Shown here one piece after another: positions 9,480 to 20,481 of a DNA stretch of 64,000 bases. This DNA is from Salinivibrio costicola subsp. costicola ATCC 33508 = LMG 11651. GTDB lineage: Bacteria; Pseudomonadota; Gammaproteobacteria; Enterobacterales; Vibrionaceae. Where the stretch lies: contig AQOF01000060.1 in assembly GCA_000565345.1 (NCBI GenBank), positions 1-64,000 of the forward strand, read 5' to 3'. Position 1 is the first letter of the stretch. Each line of letters begins with the position of its first letter. The notes under the pieces were generated by a model. It did not search any database and had not been told where the DNA came from. It saw only the letters and a list, made by a program, of their open reading frames with translations. Made by a program: the position numbers and the translations under genes.

Positions 9480-10175
9480 ATGACACAGCGCGTTTGTTCC
9501 TCCAAAACATAAGCCCGCCATTGTCGTGCGCGGCCCAGAAGATCAGTCATTTATCGCGCTACTCGAAGCTCGGCTGCGAGATCACGGCTGCGATGTGACT
9601 GTGATTGGCCTGATGATCCAATGCCCGATTGGGATGCTGTGCAATTGATTAGCTGGGTGCCTGAGGGAGAGGCGCAAATGACAACCTTGCGCTGGTTGAG
9701 CGAGCAGTGCCCGTTTATTGCTTTAATGGCAAGTCAAGCGGCGGCTGATCGCGTGGCCGCGCTGAATGCCGGGGCGGAAGATGTGCTATCTGCCCCTATT
9801 GATATTGATGAGTGTATGCTGCGCACCGCGATTGCGATGCATCGTCGCCATGCCATGGTGGTGATCAAAGAGTCATCAGGCCAGCTGCAAGTTGATAATC
9901 TCTGGATGCACCAAGACACACACCAAGTCAGAGTGGATGACCAAGCGGTCAAATTAACACCCATACAATTCGAACTCTTGTGGCTTCTTGCGCAGCATAA
10001 AGATACTACGTTGAGTAAGTCACTCCTTTATCGTCAGGTGCTTAAAAAAACGTTTACGCCTGATGATCGCAGCCTCGATATGCATTTAAGCCGTGTTCGG
10101 AAAAAACTCGCTGACGCTGGACTGCCGCCTGAGCGCTTGCAAACCGACCACGGCAAAGGCTATTGCTTTATTTAA
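9480..10175 (+). pseudogene. Atypical OmpR/PhoB-type response regulator lacking the phospho-acceptor Asp, two frameshifts
   Basis: The C-terminal winged helix is unmistakable: VKLTPIQFELLWLLAQHKD, then RSLDMHLSRVRKKLADAG and TDHGKGYCFI. The N-terminal receiver domain is degenerate. KPAIVVRGPEDQSFIALLEA replaces the usual acidic pair, and where LxLDxxLP is expected the protein has AVQLISWVPEGE without Asp, so it probably works without phosphorylation. Frame breaks are at about 9505 (an extra A) and 9609 (GGCC for GGCCC, giving VIGPDDPMPDW). ATG 9480 has AGGA upstream. No sensor kinase is adjacent; it may control the neighbouring DadA-like gene or the EamA exporter. Confidence 0.7.
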
Positions 10176-10181
10176 TGGCGT

Positions 10182-11113
10182 TTAAGCTGAGCGTGACAGC
10201 GCAAGTCGCCAGCGACCAGGATGGGGTAAGCGAGGCAACAGCAAGCCGGCAACAACAATCGCAATCCCTAAAACTTGGATTTGGCTGACCGCTTGTCCCA
10301 TCAAGAACGCGGTGAGTACTGCAAACACCGGTACAAAGTTAAAGAATAGGGCCGCATTGGCTGAGCCAAGGTGGCGTACACCGTTAAGCCAGAGCAAATA
10401 GCCCGCGACGGTGCCTAACACACCGATATAAAGTAACTCTGAAACCGTGATTGGGCTGGCGGTTATCACCTCACCAAAGGGATGTACATTAGGTGTCATC
10501 GCACACATCACGCCGATGACCGTGGCGCCACTGAGCATACCCAAAAAGGTATAGGGGATGACAGGCATCCAACGACCAATCCCTTGGCTGAAAAAGGTAT
10601 AGGCACTCCACGCGAACATGCCGGTGAAAATCATCTGATCGCCTTGATTAAAGTTGAGGTTGCGTAAAACATCCCACTGTCCGTCGGTGATCACCAATAA
10701 TACCCCCGATAAACTGACCACCAAACTGAAAACTTGCCCTTTGCGCGGAAGTGCGCGTATTGCTACGCAGGCAATGAAAGAGGTGACTAACGGCTGAGCG
10801 CCATAATTAATGAGCCGTTGGTCGCTTGGGTATATTCAAGCCCGGTAAACAAGCAAAGATTTAACCCTCCAATGCCTACAGCACTGACGGTAGTTGCCCA
10901 TAGCCATTGTTTGCCACTGAGAGGGGGGATCTTGGCTCGGGTTGCTTTGAGATACAGACCCAGACAAATGGCCGCGATCCCAAATCGCCAAAAAACAAGC
11001 GTGAGTGCACTGACCTCATTCAAAGCATCCTTACCGATGGGAAAGGTGCTGCCCCAAAAAAACGCACATAAAATGAGTAGGGCGATGGCTTTCCAAATCG
11101 ACGTTGTATTCAT
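10182..11113 (-). pseudogene. EamA/DMT-family transporter (RhaT/YdcZ type), one frameshift
   Basis: The protein has about ten hydrophobic segments in two EamA repeats. It starts with the characteristic LILCAFFWGSTFPIGKDAL, and the second repeat contains GTVAGYLLWLNGVRHLGSA and FVPVFAVLTAFLMGQ. Such inner-membrane carriers usually export amino acids or other metabolites. The frame breaks at GG 10792-10793; adding one base restores NGSLIMALSPLVTSF. It diverges from a LysR gene with an 81-base gap, the usual layout for a regulator controlling an exporter. The C-terminus is 7 bases from the convergent response-regulator gene. Confidence 0.82.
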
Positions 11114-11194
11114 ATCAATACCTGACTTATTAAACGATGTGCGCTAGTGTATAAGTTTCAAAATTTGAATAAACCGGCAATATCAGAACGGTAA

Positions 11195-12094
11195 ATGCCA
11201 ATAATGAAACTTAACTATTCGCTAGACGATTTGCGTTACTTTTGTACTGTTGTCCAGTTAGGCAGCTTTAAAGCCGCAGCGCAACAGCTATCGATGCCTC
11301 AATCGACCTTAAGCCGGCGAATTCGTCAACTTGAGCAGGATCTGGCCTTGCGGTTACTCAACCGTGATGCCCATCGTATCTCGCTCACGCAAACGGGTCA
11401 TCGCTATTTCGAACGCGCTGCGAGTCTTTTTGATGAACTGAACGCGGTCAGTGATGAACTCTTGAGCGAAAAGCAGCATCCTAAAGGTAAGATCCGTGTT
11501 AGCGCCCCTATTAATGCCGGTAAACAGTTTTTACGCGCTGTTTTGTTTGATTTTATGCGCGCCTACCTAGAGATTCAGCTTGATCTGAGTTTTTCTAACA
11601 CACTGGTTGATATTGAAGGCGAAGGAATGGATGTGGTGTTTCGGGTCGGTAATCCGGTCGTGGAAGATTGGATCGCACGGCCATTAACCGATATTCACTT
11701 TATTGTCTGCGCGAGTCCAGGTAGTGATTATGGTCAGCTTCAATCACCCAAAGAGCTGGTGGGCAAACCTGTCGTGCTGTGTCACCCAATGACCGTTTGG
11801 CAGCTAGAGCACGACACAACCGGTGACGCTTATGACTATCAAGCCACGACGGGTATTCGGGCTGAAGTTGACGAAATTCAAATGCTGACCCATGCCGTGC
11901 AAGCAGGCTTTGGGATGGGCTACATTCCTAACTACTCCGCATTACCGTTGATTGGACAAGGAGCGCTACAACGGGTGTTGCCATCATGGCGGAGCCAAGC
12001 ACGAACGCTGTTTTTGTTGTATCGCGATCGGGAGCACGTGCCGCTGCGGGTGCGGTTGCTGGTGGAGTTCGTGCTCGCGCGGTTTGTTGGATAA
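11195..12094 (+). CDS. LysR-family transcriptional regulator
   Basis: A 299-residue LysR protein. The N-terminal helix-turn-helix is seen in LGSFKAAAQQLSMPQSTLSR, followed by LEQDLALRLLNRDAHRISLT. The C-terminal effector domain runs to the end, with KIRVSAPINAG and MLTHAVQAGFGMGYIPNYSA. ATG codons at 11195 and 11204 are both plausible. It is divergent from the EamA transporter gene and is the likely regulator of that gene. The DUF-like CrgA subgroup is suggested by the short linker, but this is not certain. Confidence 0.88.
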   Translation: MPIMKLNYSLDDLRYFCTVVQLGSFKAAAQQLSMPQSTLSRRIRQLEQDLALRLLNRDAHRISLTQTGHRYFERAASLFDELNAVSDELLSEKQHPKGKIRVSAPINAGKQFLRAVLFDFMRAYLEIQLDLSFSNTLVDIEGEGMDVVFRVGNPVVEDWIARPLTDIHFIVCASPGSDYGQLQSPKELVGKPVVLCHPMTVWQLEHDTTGDAYDYQATTGIRAEVDEIQMLTHAVQAGFGMGYIPNYSALPLIGQGALQRVLPSWRSQARTLFLLYRDREHVPLRVRLLVEFVLARFVG

Positions 12095-12103
12095 TGAAAT
12101 CAG

Positions 12104-12126
12104 GCCACAGTGTTTTGCGCTGTGGC
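12104..12126. terminator. Hairpin between convergent genes
   Basis: GCCACAG (12104-12110) and CTGTGGC (12120-12126) form a seven-base stem between the LysR stop and the convergent RND stop. There is no T run on either side, so terminator activity is likely but unproven. Confidence 0.5.
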
Positions 12127-12139
12127 TGATGTGGGAAGG

Positions 12140-15100
12140 TTAGGCGTCGTGGTTTGTTTCCGTTGACACCATATGTTCAGTTGGCGTCGGCGTAATCGCT
12201 TTGGCTAAGAACAAGTACATCGCGGGTACTACGAACAGGGTGAACAAGGTGCCCAGTGTCATCCCACTGGCAATCACTAACCCCATGGCAAAACGCGCGC
12301 CTGCACCGGCTCCTGAGGCAATCAAGAGCGGGATCATGGCGAGAACCGTCGCAGCCGTTGTCATCAAGATAGGGCGTAAACGGATCGCTGTCGCTTCTTC
12401 AATCGCCTCACGTTTGGTCCGTCCTTCTTGCTGGAGCTGATTGGCGAACTCGACGATCAGTATCCCGTGTTTAGCAATCAGGCCAAGCGAGGGTGAGCAA
12501 GCGACTTGGGTGTATATGTTCAAGGTGGTAAACCCGAGGCTGATAAATATCAGCGCGCCACAGACACTCATTGGCACGGTGACCAAAATAATGATCGCGT
12601 TTTTAAACGACTCAAACTGCGCCGCCAAGATTAAGAAAATCACCACCAGGGCAAAGAAGAAGGTGACGACCAGTTGTTGGCCTTCGCTCATAAATTGCCG
12701 CGATTGCCCTGCATAATCGACACTGAACCCAGCCGGTAATTCGGTTGCGGCGATCTCTTGTAATACACCTAGCGCTTCGCCTAAGGGGACACCTGGACGT
12801 GGGACGCCCGAGATTTTAACCGCATTGAGTTGTTGAAAGCCTCGCAGCGCTTGTGGCTGAACGCTTTCTTCTAAGGTCACTAAGGTCGAAAGTTGGATCA
12901 GTTCACCTTCTTGGTTGCGGGTATAAAACTGACGCAGTTGATCTGGCGTAAGACGCTCACTACGCGCGACTTGTGGGATTACACGGTATGAGCGGTTATC
13001 CAGTGAAAACCGTCCAGCGTCAGCGCCGGATAACAGTGAGCCCATGTCGGCCGCGAGCTGTTGCATGCTCACACCCATCAAGGCGGCCTTTTCACGGTCG
13101 ATGTTGACCGTTTGCTTTGGACGGTCGATACTTAGATCGGTATCCACAAAGATAAATCGCCCACTTTGCATCGCTTTACCAACGATATTATTAGCGACTT
13201 CATTGATGGCTTCATAAGGCTGGGTTGAGCCAATAATAAACTCGACCGGAGTCCCTCCGCCTGGAGACGGTAATGAAGGTGGCACCAATGCAAAGCTACT
13301 TAAGCCTGGCTGGCTCTCCATAAAGGGCTGAATCTCGTTTTCTAAGATGGCTTGGGTACTGCGCTCACGCTCATCCCAAGGGGCAAGCACAATACCAGCA
13401 ATGGCATTATTGGTGCCGCCTGAGCCATTAATAATAAAGACATTATCAATTTCTGGCACATCATCAATGAGCCGGTTTAACTCGTCTGTGCTGGCAGATA
13501 GCGCGTCCAGTGTGGTTTGGCTATCGGCCTCCAAAATAGAGAAGACGAACCCTTGATCCTCTGCCGGTTCTAATTCAGAGGGGCTGGTGATAAACAAAAA
13601 GTAGCAGGATACCAACACAATTGCGCCAAAAGTAAGCACAACGCCGTTAGTATTTAGCAGACTATGTAGGGTACGTTTATAGCGACGGTATAAACGATCA
13701 AATTGTTTATCTAACCAATGTTCAAGAGAATTCTCTTTCGCCGTCTTTATCGGCTTGATAAGGTTTGAGTACATAGGCACACATCATCGGTGAAAGTGTT
13801 AGTGCGACCACTCCCGACAAAATCACCGAGGCGGCGAGGGTAAACGCAAATTCGACAAACAAGACACCGGTTAACCCGCCGACAAAGCCAATGGGCAAGA
13901 ATACCGCGACGAGCGTCGTCGACATGGTAATAATCGGCCAAGCTAGCTCACGCGCCCCCTCAATAGCGGCCTCTGTTCGACTCTTTCCTTCTTCAATATG
14001 GCGGTGGACATTCTCCAGCATGATAATCGCATCATCGACCACCACGCCAATCGCGAGAACCATTGCCAGCAAGGTGAGCAGGTTGATGGAAAAGCCTAAT
14101 AGAAACATCAAGAAGAAGGTGCCGATTAATGACACCGGAATGGCGACCGCCGGAATAATCACCGAGCGCAATGATCCTAAAAAGCCATAAATAACGAAGA
14201 CCACAATCGCTAGGGCGAGAATAATCGATATCACCACCTCATCAATGGCATTATCAATATACTCGGTGGAATCATAAGCGATATAGCTGATAAGCCTTGC
14301 GGTAGTTGGGGGATAATATCCGCGTCCCAAACCTCATTGACTGATTCAATAACATCAAGGGCATTGGCATCCGGGGACACTTCAATGCCGATAAAGGTGG
14401 CATCTAATCCGTTAAAGTTAACGGACGTTTGATAACTTTCTGCACCTAATTCAACCGTCGCGACATCCTCTAAACGTACTACCGATTGGCCATCGCTGCT
14501 GATCACCAGATCTTCAAATTGTCTGACGTCATGAATGTCTGTGGCAGCGTTTAAATCTATCGCGACATCTTGGCCTTTGGTGCGTCCAAGCGTTGCCAGA
14601 ACATTATTATTGCGCAGTGCAGCAACGACATCCGTGCCGGTAAGATCGTATGCAGCGAGCTTGACCGAATCGAGCCAAACCCGCATCGCAAAGCTGCTAG
14701 CACCGAGTACATTGGCGCGTTGTACGCCGGGAATCGTAGAAAGTTGCGGCTCAACCACACGCACCAAGTAGTCGGTAATTTGGTTATCACTGAGTACCTC
14801 AGAGTAAAAGGCGAGATACATCGCCGCCACGGTTTCACCGACTTGCAAGGTGACCACGGGTTCACGCGCATCTTCAGGCAGCTCAGACCGTACCTTGTTG
14901 ACCTGTGCGGCAATTTGCGTGAGTGCTTCATTAGGGTCGTAATCAAGACGCAAATACGCCTCGATGGTGCTGACGCCTGCCGTCGACGTCGAAACCAAGT
15001 AATCAATCCCTTCTGATGCGGCAATTTCACGCTCCAGCGGTGTGGTAATAAATCCTTGAATCAAATCGGCATCTGCACCGATATAGGTGGTCGACACGCT

Positions 15101-15235
15101 GATAACCGCATTCTTAATTTCCGGGAACTGGCGCACATTCATGTCGGTGATAGCGCGTAAGCCGAGCAAGATAATGAATAGGCTCACCACGGAGGCCAAG
15201 ACGGGTTTCTTGATAAAGACGTCGGTAAATCGCAT
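12140..15235 (-). pseudogene. HAE1-type RND multidrug efflux permease, two frameshifts
   Basis: About 1030 residues when repaired, the size of AcrB/MexB. It begins MRFTDVFIKKPVLASVVSLF with the usual first membrane helix. It carries the proton-relay pair in AIGVVVDDAIIMLENVHRH and the late membrane block SLGLIAKHGILIVEFANQ. Breaks lie near 13733 (A run short, restoring GEKENSLEHWLDKQF) and near 14293 (GGCTTATC, restoring YIAYDSTEYIDNAIDEV). The gene follows its membrane-fusion partner by 10 bases. No TolC-type channel gene is nearby, so the pump probably uses a channel encoded elsewhere. Substrates are unknown. Confidence 0.88.
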
Positions 15236-15245
15236 CGAATCGCTC

Positions 15246-16367
15246 CTATTGATTCACAACGTTGGGATCAAGATCTTCGCTCGGCTGAACACGTTCGTTG
15301 TCACTGATCTTGATGTTGCTGCCATTACGGAGCTTGAGGAGGCCGGAGGTAACGATACGGTCACCGGGTTGAAGGCCGTCTTTAATCACAATCATGTCAC
15401 CGCGGCGCGCGCCCGTTTGTACAAAGCGCTGTTGTACCGTCAATGCATCATCTTGCGCTTGGATCACGAAGACTGCGTTGCCATACGGATTAAATTGAAT
15501 CGCGCTTTGTGGAGCCAGCAAGACATTTTGCGTCTCTTCACCTTGATCAAGACTCACGCGTGCGAACATGCCTGATCGTAAAACGGCATCTGGGTTGTCA
15601 AAGGTGGCTTGAATGTCGACACTGCGACTCGAGGGCGTCACAACCGGCGAAATCGCAGTCACTGTGCCGGTAAAGACCTCGTCGGGCTGTGCGCTAATCG
15701 TGGCAGAAACGGTTTGGCCATTTTTCAGCGTGCTGAGCTGCTGCTCGGGTAAGGTAAAGTTGAGGTGGATGGGAGTCACTGACGTGAGTGTCGCAACGGC
15801 TGTCCCCGGCGCAATGAGTTGGCCAAGACTGACTTCTCGGATGCCAATGATGCCGTCGAAAGGCGCGGTTAATGCCTTTTGCTCGATGCGCGCTTTTTGG
15901 CTGTCGACGGCGGCGATCGCTTGCTTGGCTTCACTTTCTTTGCGCTTTAGCTCAGATTCAGAGACATTTTTGTCTTTAAACAGCCGTTGATAGCGTCTCA
16001 ACTCAAGTTGAGCAAGATCTGCGACGGACTCGAGCCGACGAAGCTCTGCTTCATCAACACTGGCATCCAAGGTGACCAGTAATTGTCCCTTTTTCACCGA
16101 TGTCGCATTGTCGAACAAGATATTGTTGACGATGCCGCTTGCCTCGGTGGTTAGCTGGGTGTCATTAATGGCCGCAAAGCTACCAATGGTGGTTTGTTGT
16201 TCTCGCCAAGGGTGGGTTGAGACTGTCGTGGCCGTCACGGTGACCGTAGGGGCAGGCATGTTGTCAAAGAATTGGTTCATAAAATGGTTGCCTACCGCTT
16301 TGTAAGCAAAAATTCCCCCAAAAAGGAGACCACATGCGACTAACATAATAATCAAACGTTTTATCAT
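15246..16367 (-). CDS. RND efflux membrane-fusion (periplasmic adaptor) protein
   Basis: A 373-residue HlyD/AcrA-type adaptor. It has an N-terminal membrane anchor (LIIMLVACGLLFGGIFAY), the lipoyl half-motifs around GIVNNILFDNATSVKKGQLL and APFDGIIGIREVSLGQLIAPG, and between them an alpha-hairpin of about 70 residues rich in Ala, Glu and Lys. There is no lipobox, so it is anchored by the N-terminal helix. It is the first gene of the efflux operon, 10 bases ahead of the RND permease. Confidence 0.9.
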   Translation of the reverse strand: MIKRLIIMLVACGLLFGGIFAYKAVGNHFMNQFFDNMPAPTVTVTATTVSTHPWREQQTTIGSFAAINDTQLTTEASGIVNNILFDNATSVKKGQLLVTLDASVDEAELRRLESVADLAQLELRRYQRLFKDKNVSESELKRKESEAKQAIAAVDSQKARIEQKALTAPFDGIIGIREVSLGQLIAPGTAVATLTSVTPIHLNFTLPEQQLSTLKNGQTVSATISAQPDEVFTGTVTAISPVVTPSSRSVDIQATFDNPDAVLRSGMFARVSLDQGEETQNVLLAPQSAIQFNPYGNAVFVIQAQDDALTVQQRFVQTGARRGDMIVIKDGLQPGDRIVTSGLLKLRNGSNIKISDNERVQPSEDLDPNVVNQ

Positions 16368-16572
16368 AAAAATCCCTGAACAGAGTTGCTATCACCACCC
16401 TTGGCTAACAAGTACAGACGAAGGCGCAAAAGGTCGATTAAACCAATAACAAATATCGAATTGACCAATACAAACCTTATCACTGTTTGGTTCATTAATT
16501 GCGAGTAAATTGATGATCTTGTGGTATGACGCAGCTTAACGTTATCTGTCAGATGGAATAAGGAGAGAGCGG

Positions 16573-17148
16573 ATGCTATTAAATGCAAACAGTACGGTGA
16601 GCGAAGCGGCGCTGCGTGCCGTCGCGCATATGCCAACGCGCAGTTTGCCGGTGCTGGTGGATAACAGCTTCAGCCAAAAACTAACGGATGCGGACTTGAT
16701 GCGCATTGCGGTGCTGCTAGCCCAAAAAAGCGCTGAAGAAGGAGGATGCCCCATCGGCGCGGTGATTATTGACAATGAGACCCACCAAATTGTGGGTAAA
16801 GGACACAACACCTTGGTGCAAGAGAATCACCCCTACAACCACGGTGAAACGGCCGCGATACGTGATGCCGGGCGAATTGACTTCAGCCAAACAACCTTGT
16901 TTACCAGTTTAAGCCCATGCGATGTGTGTGCGACATTGATCACCATGCGCGGTTTTTCTCGCGTGGTGGTGGGGGATGTCACCAGTGCGAGCGGTAACGA
17001 GACAGTGCTGCAAGAGAAAGGGGTGACGGTTGATGTGCTGGAAGATCCGCAGGGCATTGCGTTGTATCAGCAATTTAGAGCCGAGCACCCCGAACAAGAG
17101 TTAGAAGATTGGCAAGGTGTGAGTGCCGTAAACGCTCGACAAGGATGA
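16573..17148 (+). CDS. Nucleoside/cytosine deaminase-family protein
   Basis: A 191-residue zinc-dependent deaminase of the CMP/dCMP superfamily. The zinc and proton-shuttle motif HGETAAIRDAG is followed by SPCDVCATLI, the PCxxC ligand pair. The arrangement resembles yeast-type cytosine deaminase and bacterial nucleoside deaminases, which deaminate cytosine, guanine or analogues. The N-terminus has about 40 extra residues before the core. The start has AAGGAGAGA upstream. It diverges from the efflux operon. Confidence 0.82.
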   Translation: MLLNANSTVSEAALRAVAHMPTRSLPVLVDNSFSQKLTDADLMRIAVLLAQKSAEEGGCPIGAVIIDNETHQIVGKGHNTLVQENHPYNHGETAAIRDAGRIDFSQTTLFTSLSPCDVCATLITMRGFSRVVVGDVTSASGNETVLQEKGVTVDVLEDPQGIALYQQFRAEHPEQELEDWQGVSAVNARQG

Positions 17149-17170
17149 AGCGCCGCATAAAGGCGGCGCT
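17149..17170 (+). terminator. GC-rich hairpin after the deaminase gene
   Basis: A perfect eight-base stem, AGCGCCGC (17149-17156) with GCGGCGCT (17163-17170), starts directly after the stop codon. There is no T run. It lies between two convergent genes. Confidence 0.5.
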
Positions 17171-17191
17171 AGTGAGTCGACAAAATAAGAT

Positions 17192-19208
17192 TTAGCTATT
17201 GATCACGTGCAGAAAGTGCAGATGCTTTTCGTAGTGATCCAGCATATCTTCAATCACTTGCGCTTGGTTATAGCCCGCAATATTGTATTGTTGTCCACCT
17301 TCTCGCAAGAATACCTCTGCGCGATAATGATGTGGCGTATCCAATGTCTCATTATCCGCTAAGGTTTTCAGGTTAAATGTGTGGCTCGCGTAGGCACGGG
17401 CTCGTACTCCGTAAATAAAATCAGGGTAATTACCGTGGTGAACTCGCAGATAGCAGCGATCGTGTTCGCGGTTGATACTGACATCCAGCGCCTGTTTCTC
17501 AAGCTCTTCAGCGACCGCACGCATCGCGGGCTCAATGGTTTTATCCAACATCACCGCAATTTCCTGCCACTCAGGTGAAGCAACCAAGGTTTGTAGGCGA
17601 TTTTGCCAGTTTTCTGCGTAATGTGGGCTATGGCGTGTCACATTGCCCGGTATCGTCGCCAGATGCTGGAGGCTATCACGTTTGAGCGCCTCCATTTTTA
17701 AGGCTTTAAGCAAACCAAAGCCAACGGCGAGTAAAATGACTGCAAAAGGCAGTGCCGAAGTCAGAGAGGCCGCTTGCAGTGCAGATAACACATTGCTACC
17801 GCCAGCCACGACTAACGCTGAGGCAACTAAACCTTCAGCGAGTGCCCAGAATATACGCAATTTTACCGGCGACTCGCCATTGTCCTTGGACGTTAAGGTA
17901 TCAATCACCAACGAACCCGAATCGGATGAGGTGACAAAAAAGGTGATCACTAATAAGGTTGCAATCACGGAGGATACCCCCGCCAACGGGAAGTTATCCA
18001 AAAAATGGAATAACGATGTTGAACTGTTGGCAAACACTTGGTCTACCAAGTTTGGCATAGTGTTGGTAAGAATACCGTGTAGCGCGGTATCGCCAAACAC
18101 AGTTAGCCAAATAAAGGTGACACCGACAGGGACAAAAATAACACCTAGAATGAATTCGCGAATTGTCCGACCGCGAGATATCCTTGCGATAAACATCCCT
18201 ACAAACGGTGACCAAGCGATAAACCACGCCCAGTAAAAGAGTGTCCAACCCCCTAAGAAGCCATCTGTACTCTCATCACCCGTGTAGGCGTAAGCATTAA
18301 ATGTCATATCAACCATTGATGACAAATAGGTGCCAATATTTTGCCCCAACGTTTCGAAAATAAAGAGGGTAGGCCCCACCGCCACGACAAAAAGTAACAA
18401 GGCAATCGCTAGCCAGAGGTTTAAATCAGATAGCCGACGGATGCCGCCATCGAGTCCTAGCACGACTGAGACGGTGGCGAGTCCTGTCACACAAGCAATC
18501 AACACTAATTGCACACTGGTTGTGGTCGGAATATCAAATAAATAGTTTAAGCCCGCGTTTATTTGCATCACGCCCAAGCCCAAAGAGGTAGCAATACCAA
18601 ACATGGTGCCAAAAACTGCAAATACGTCGACGGTATAACCAATAGGGCCATGAATACGTTTGCCAATTAGAGGATAAAGCGCCGAGCTAATGCGCAGGGG
18701 TAAACGATGGCGAAAACTAAAATAGGCGAGGGCAAGAGCGACAATGGCATAAACGCCCCATGCGTGTAATCCCCAATGGAAAAAGGTCAATGCGCATTGC
18801 AGCTTTAGCCGCTTCTGCGGTATTACCCTCGCCAACCACTGGCGTCGCATAGTGAAATACTGGCTCGGCAACCCCATAGAAAATCAACCCGATTCCCATG
18901 CCAGCAGAAAAAAGCATCGCAAACCATGAGTGGTAGCTGAACTCGGGCTCACTGTGATCCGGGCCCAGCTTAAATTGGCCATAGCGGCTCAGTGCAAAAA
19001 TCAAGGCCAGGCCAAGGTATAGCCCCATCGCGAGTAAGTAAAACCAGCCAAAGGTGTCGATGATCCAAGCTTGCGCGCTACCAAACAGCGCGCCGGCGGT
19101 ATCTGGCACGCTAATGGTAAAAATAACAAAAGCCGCGATTAAAGCGGCGGCAGGATAAAATACCGGCGGGTTAATGCCCGCGCTTATTGATGATTGTTCG
19201 TGACGCAT
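17192..19208 (-). pseudogene. BCCT-family betaine/choline/carnitine transporter (BetT-like), one frameshift
   Basis: About 670 residues and 12 membrane spans when repaired, with the long hydrophilic C-terminal tail of BetT-type carriers. Signature segments are MLFSAGMGIGLIFYGVAEPV, FFHWGLHAWGVYA and WFIAWSPFVGMFIARISRG. The family takes up compatible solutes such as choline or glycine betaine with protons or sodium. The frame breaks near 18788-18796, where AAMR and LTFFHWG fall in different frames. A LysR gene diverges from it with a gap of 260 bases; no betIBA genes are adjacent. Confidence 0.86.
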
Positions 19209-19467
19209 AATGAGTTTATTTGCCTGTGAGTGATAAATTGTCGGGTTAACGTGTTCTTTTTTTCGAGCGACCGTTAATCCAAGCCATTGGTGGCATCGCA
19301 GGCATATACAGTGCGGGAAACGAATCTCGAGATGACTGATATTGAGGCGATTTCTTCTGATTCATCGCGTCTCTCCTTATCTCTGTGTTCAGTGAATGTG
19401 TTGGTGTACTTTGGCGAAAACGCTACAATCATGAAAACGAATTTTTATAATAAGGTCATCACAAATC

Positions 19468-20371
19468 ATGATGCATGAGTCAAGCACCGTGCGAGAGCTC
19501 GATCTCGTGGTTCTTAAAACCTTTGTTACCGTGGTAGAAAAGGGCAGCTTTACCCGAGCAGGAGAGAGCTTATACCTTGCGCAATCTACCGTGAGTGCAC
19601 ATATGAAACGGCTTGAGGCGCTATTTGAAAAACCGCTGCTGCAACGGGGGCAGACTGCTGTACTACCTACTCCTGCAGGTGAGCGGTTATTGGCCCATGC
19701 CAGACAGCTACTCAGGCAAAATGCGCTCGCTTGGCAAGAGATGACCGATCAACGGCTAGACGGCGTCGTTCGTTTAGGGATCCCCGATGACTACTTAATC
19801 TATCTTCCTGAGGCACTCTCTATGTTTGAGGCTCGTTATCCAGGGGTAGAGCTTGAGGTGAGCTGTGGTTTGAGTGTCGAACTGGTACAAGAAGTAAAAG
19901 CCGGTGCGCTAGATATCGCGATAACGACACGTCAGCCTAACAGCCCGGGTGGCGAAGTATTGCGCGCCGAGCCGATGACGTGGGTCACGGGTGTGGGGCA
20001 CGATACGCATCAGCGCCAACCTCTACCTTTGGCGCTGTCTAAGCAAGGGGTGTGTATTTTTCGAGAGCGTGCACTGGCGGCCTTAACATCAGCCGGTATT
20101 ACCCATCGCATTGCGTATTCAAGCGCAAGTTTGTCAGGGCTTTCGTCAGCGGTTCGTGCAGGGCTGGCGATTACGGTGTTGACGCCATCGATGATGGGGG
20201 AAGGGCTTAGGGCACTTGGCGAAGAGGAAGGATTACCGAAACTCCCCAATACTGAAATTACGTTGCATCAGCGTCACGGTGGATTTATCGGGGGCTGCCA
20301 TTGCACTCATACAACAGTTGCGTGACAGTGTCATTTTCAAACCACATCAAGATGTGCTCGTCAATAAATAG
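19468..20371 (+). pseudogene. LysR-family transcriptional regulator, frameshift near the 3' end
   Basis: The N-terminal helix-turn-helix is clear in KGSFTRAGESLYLAQSTVSA, and the effector domain follows with AGLAITVLTPSMM. The frame is lost at the TTT near 20286. With a two-base T run instead (one extra T) the protein continues LSGAAIALIQQLRDSV to a stop at 20369-20371, giving the usual length near 300 residues. As given it would end at 20325 after a short unrelated tail. It is divergent from the BCCT transporter and is its probable regulator. Confidence 0.82.
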
Positions 20372-20481
20372 AGGGGCGTGTATTGGTTTGATGGTTGAGG
20401 GCATGACGTATCGCAAACATGGACGCTTTACTGCGCTGACACAACAAAACATTCGGTTATACTGATTGCGAAGTAACCAAC

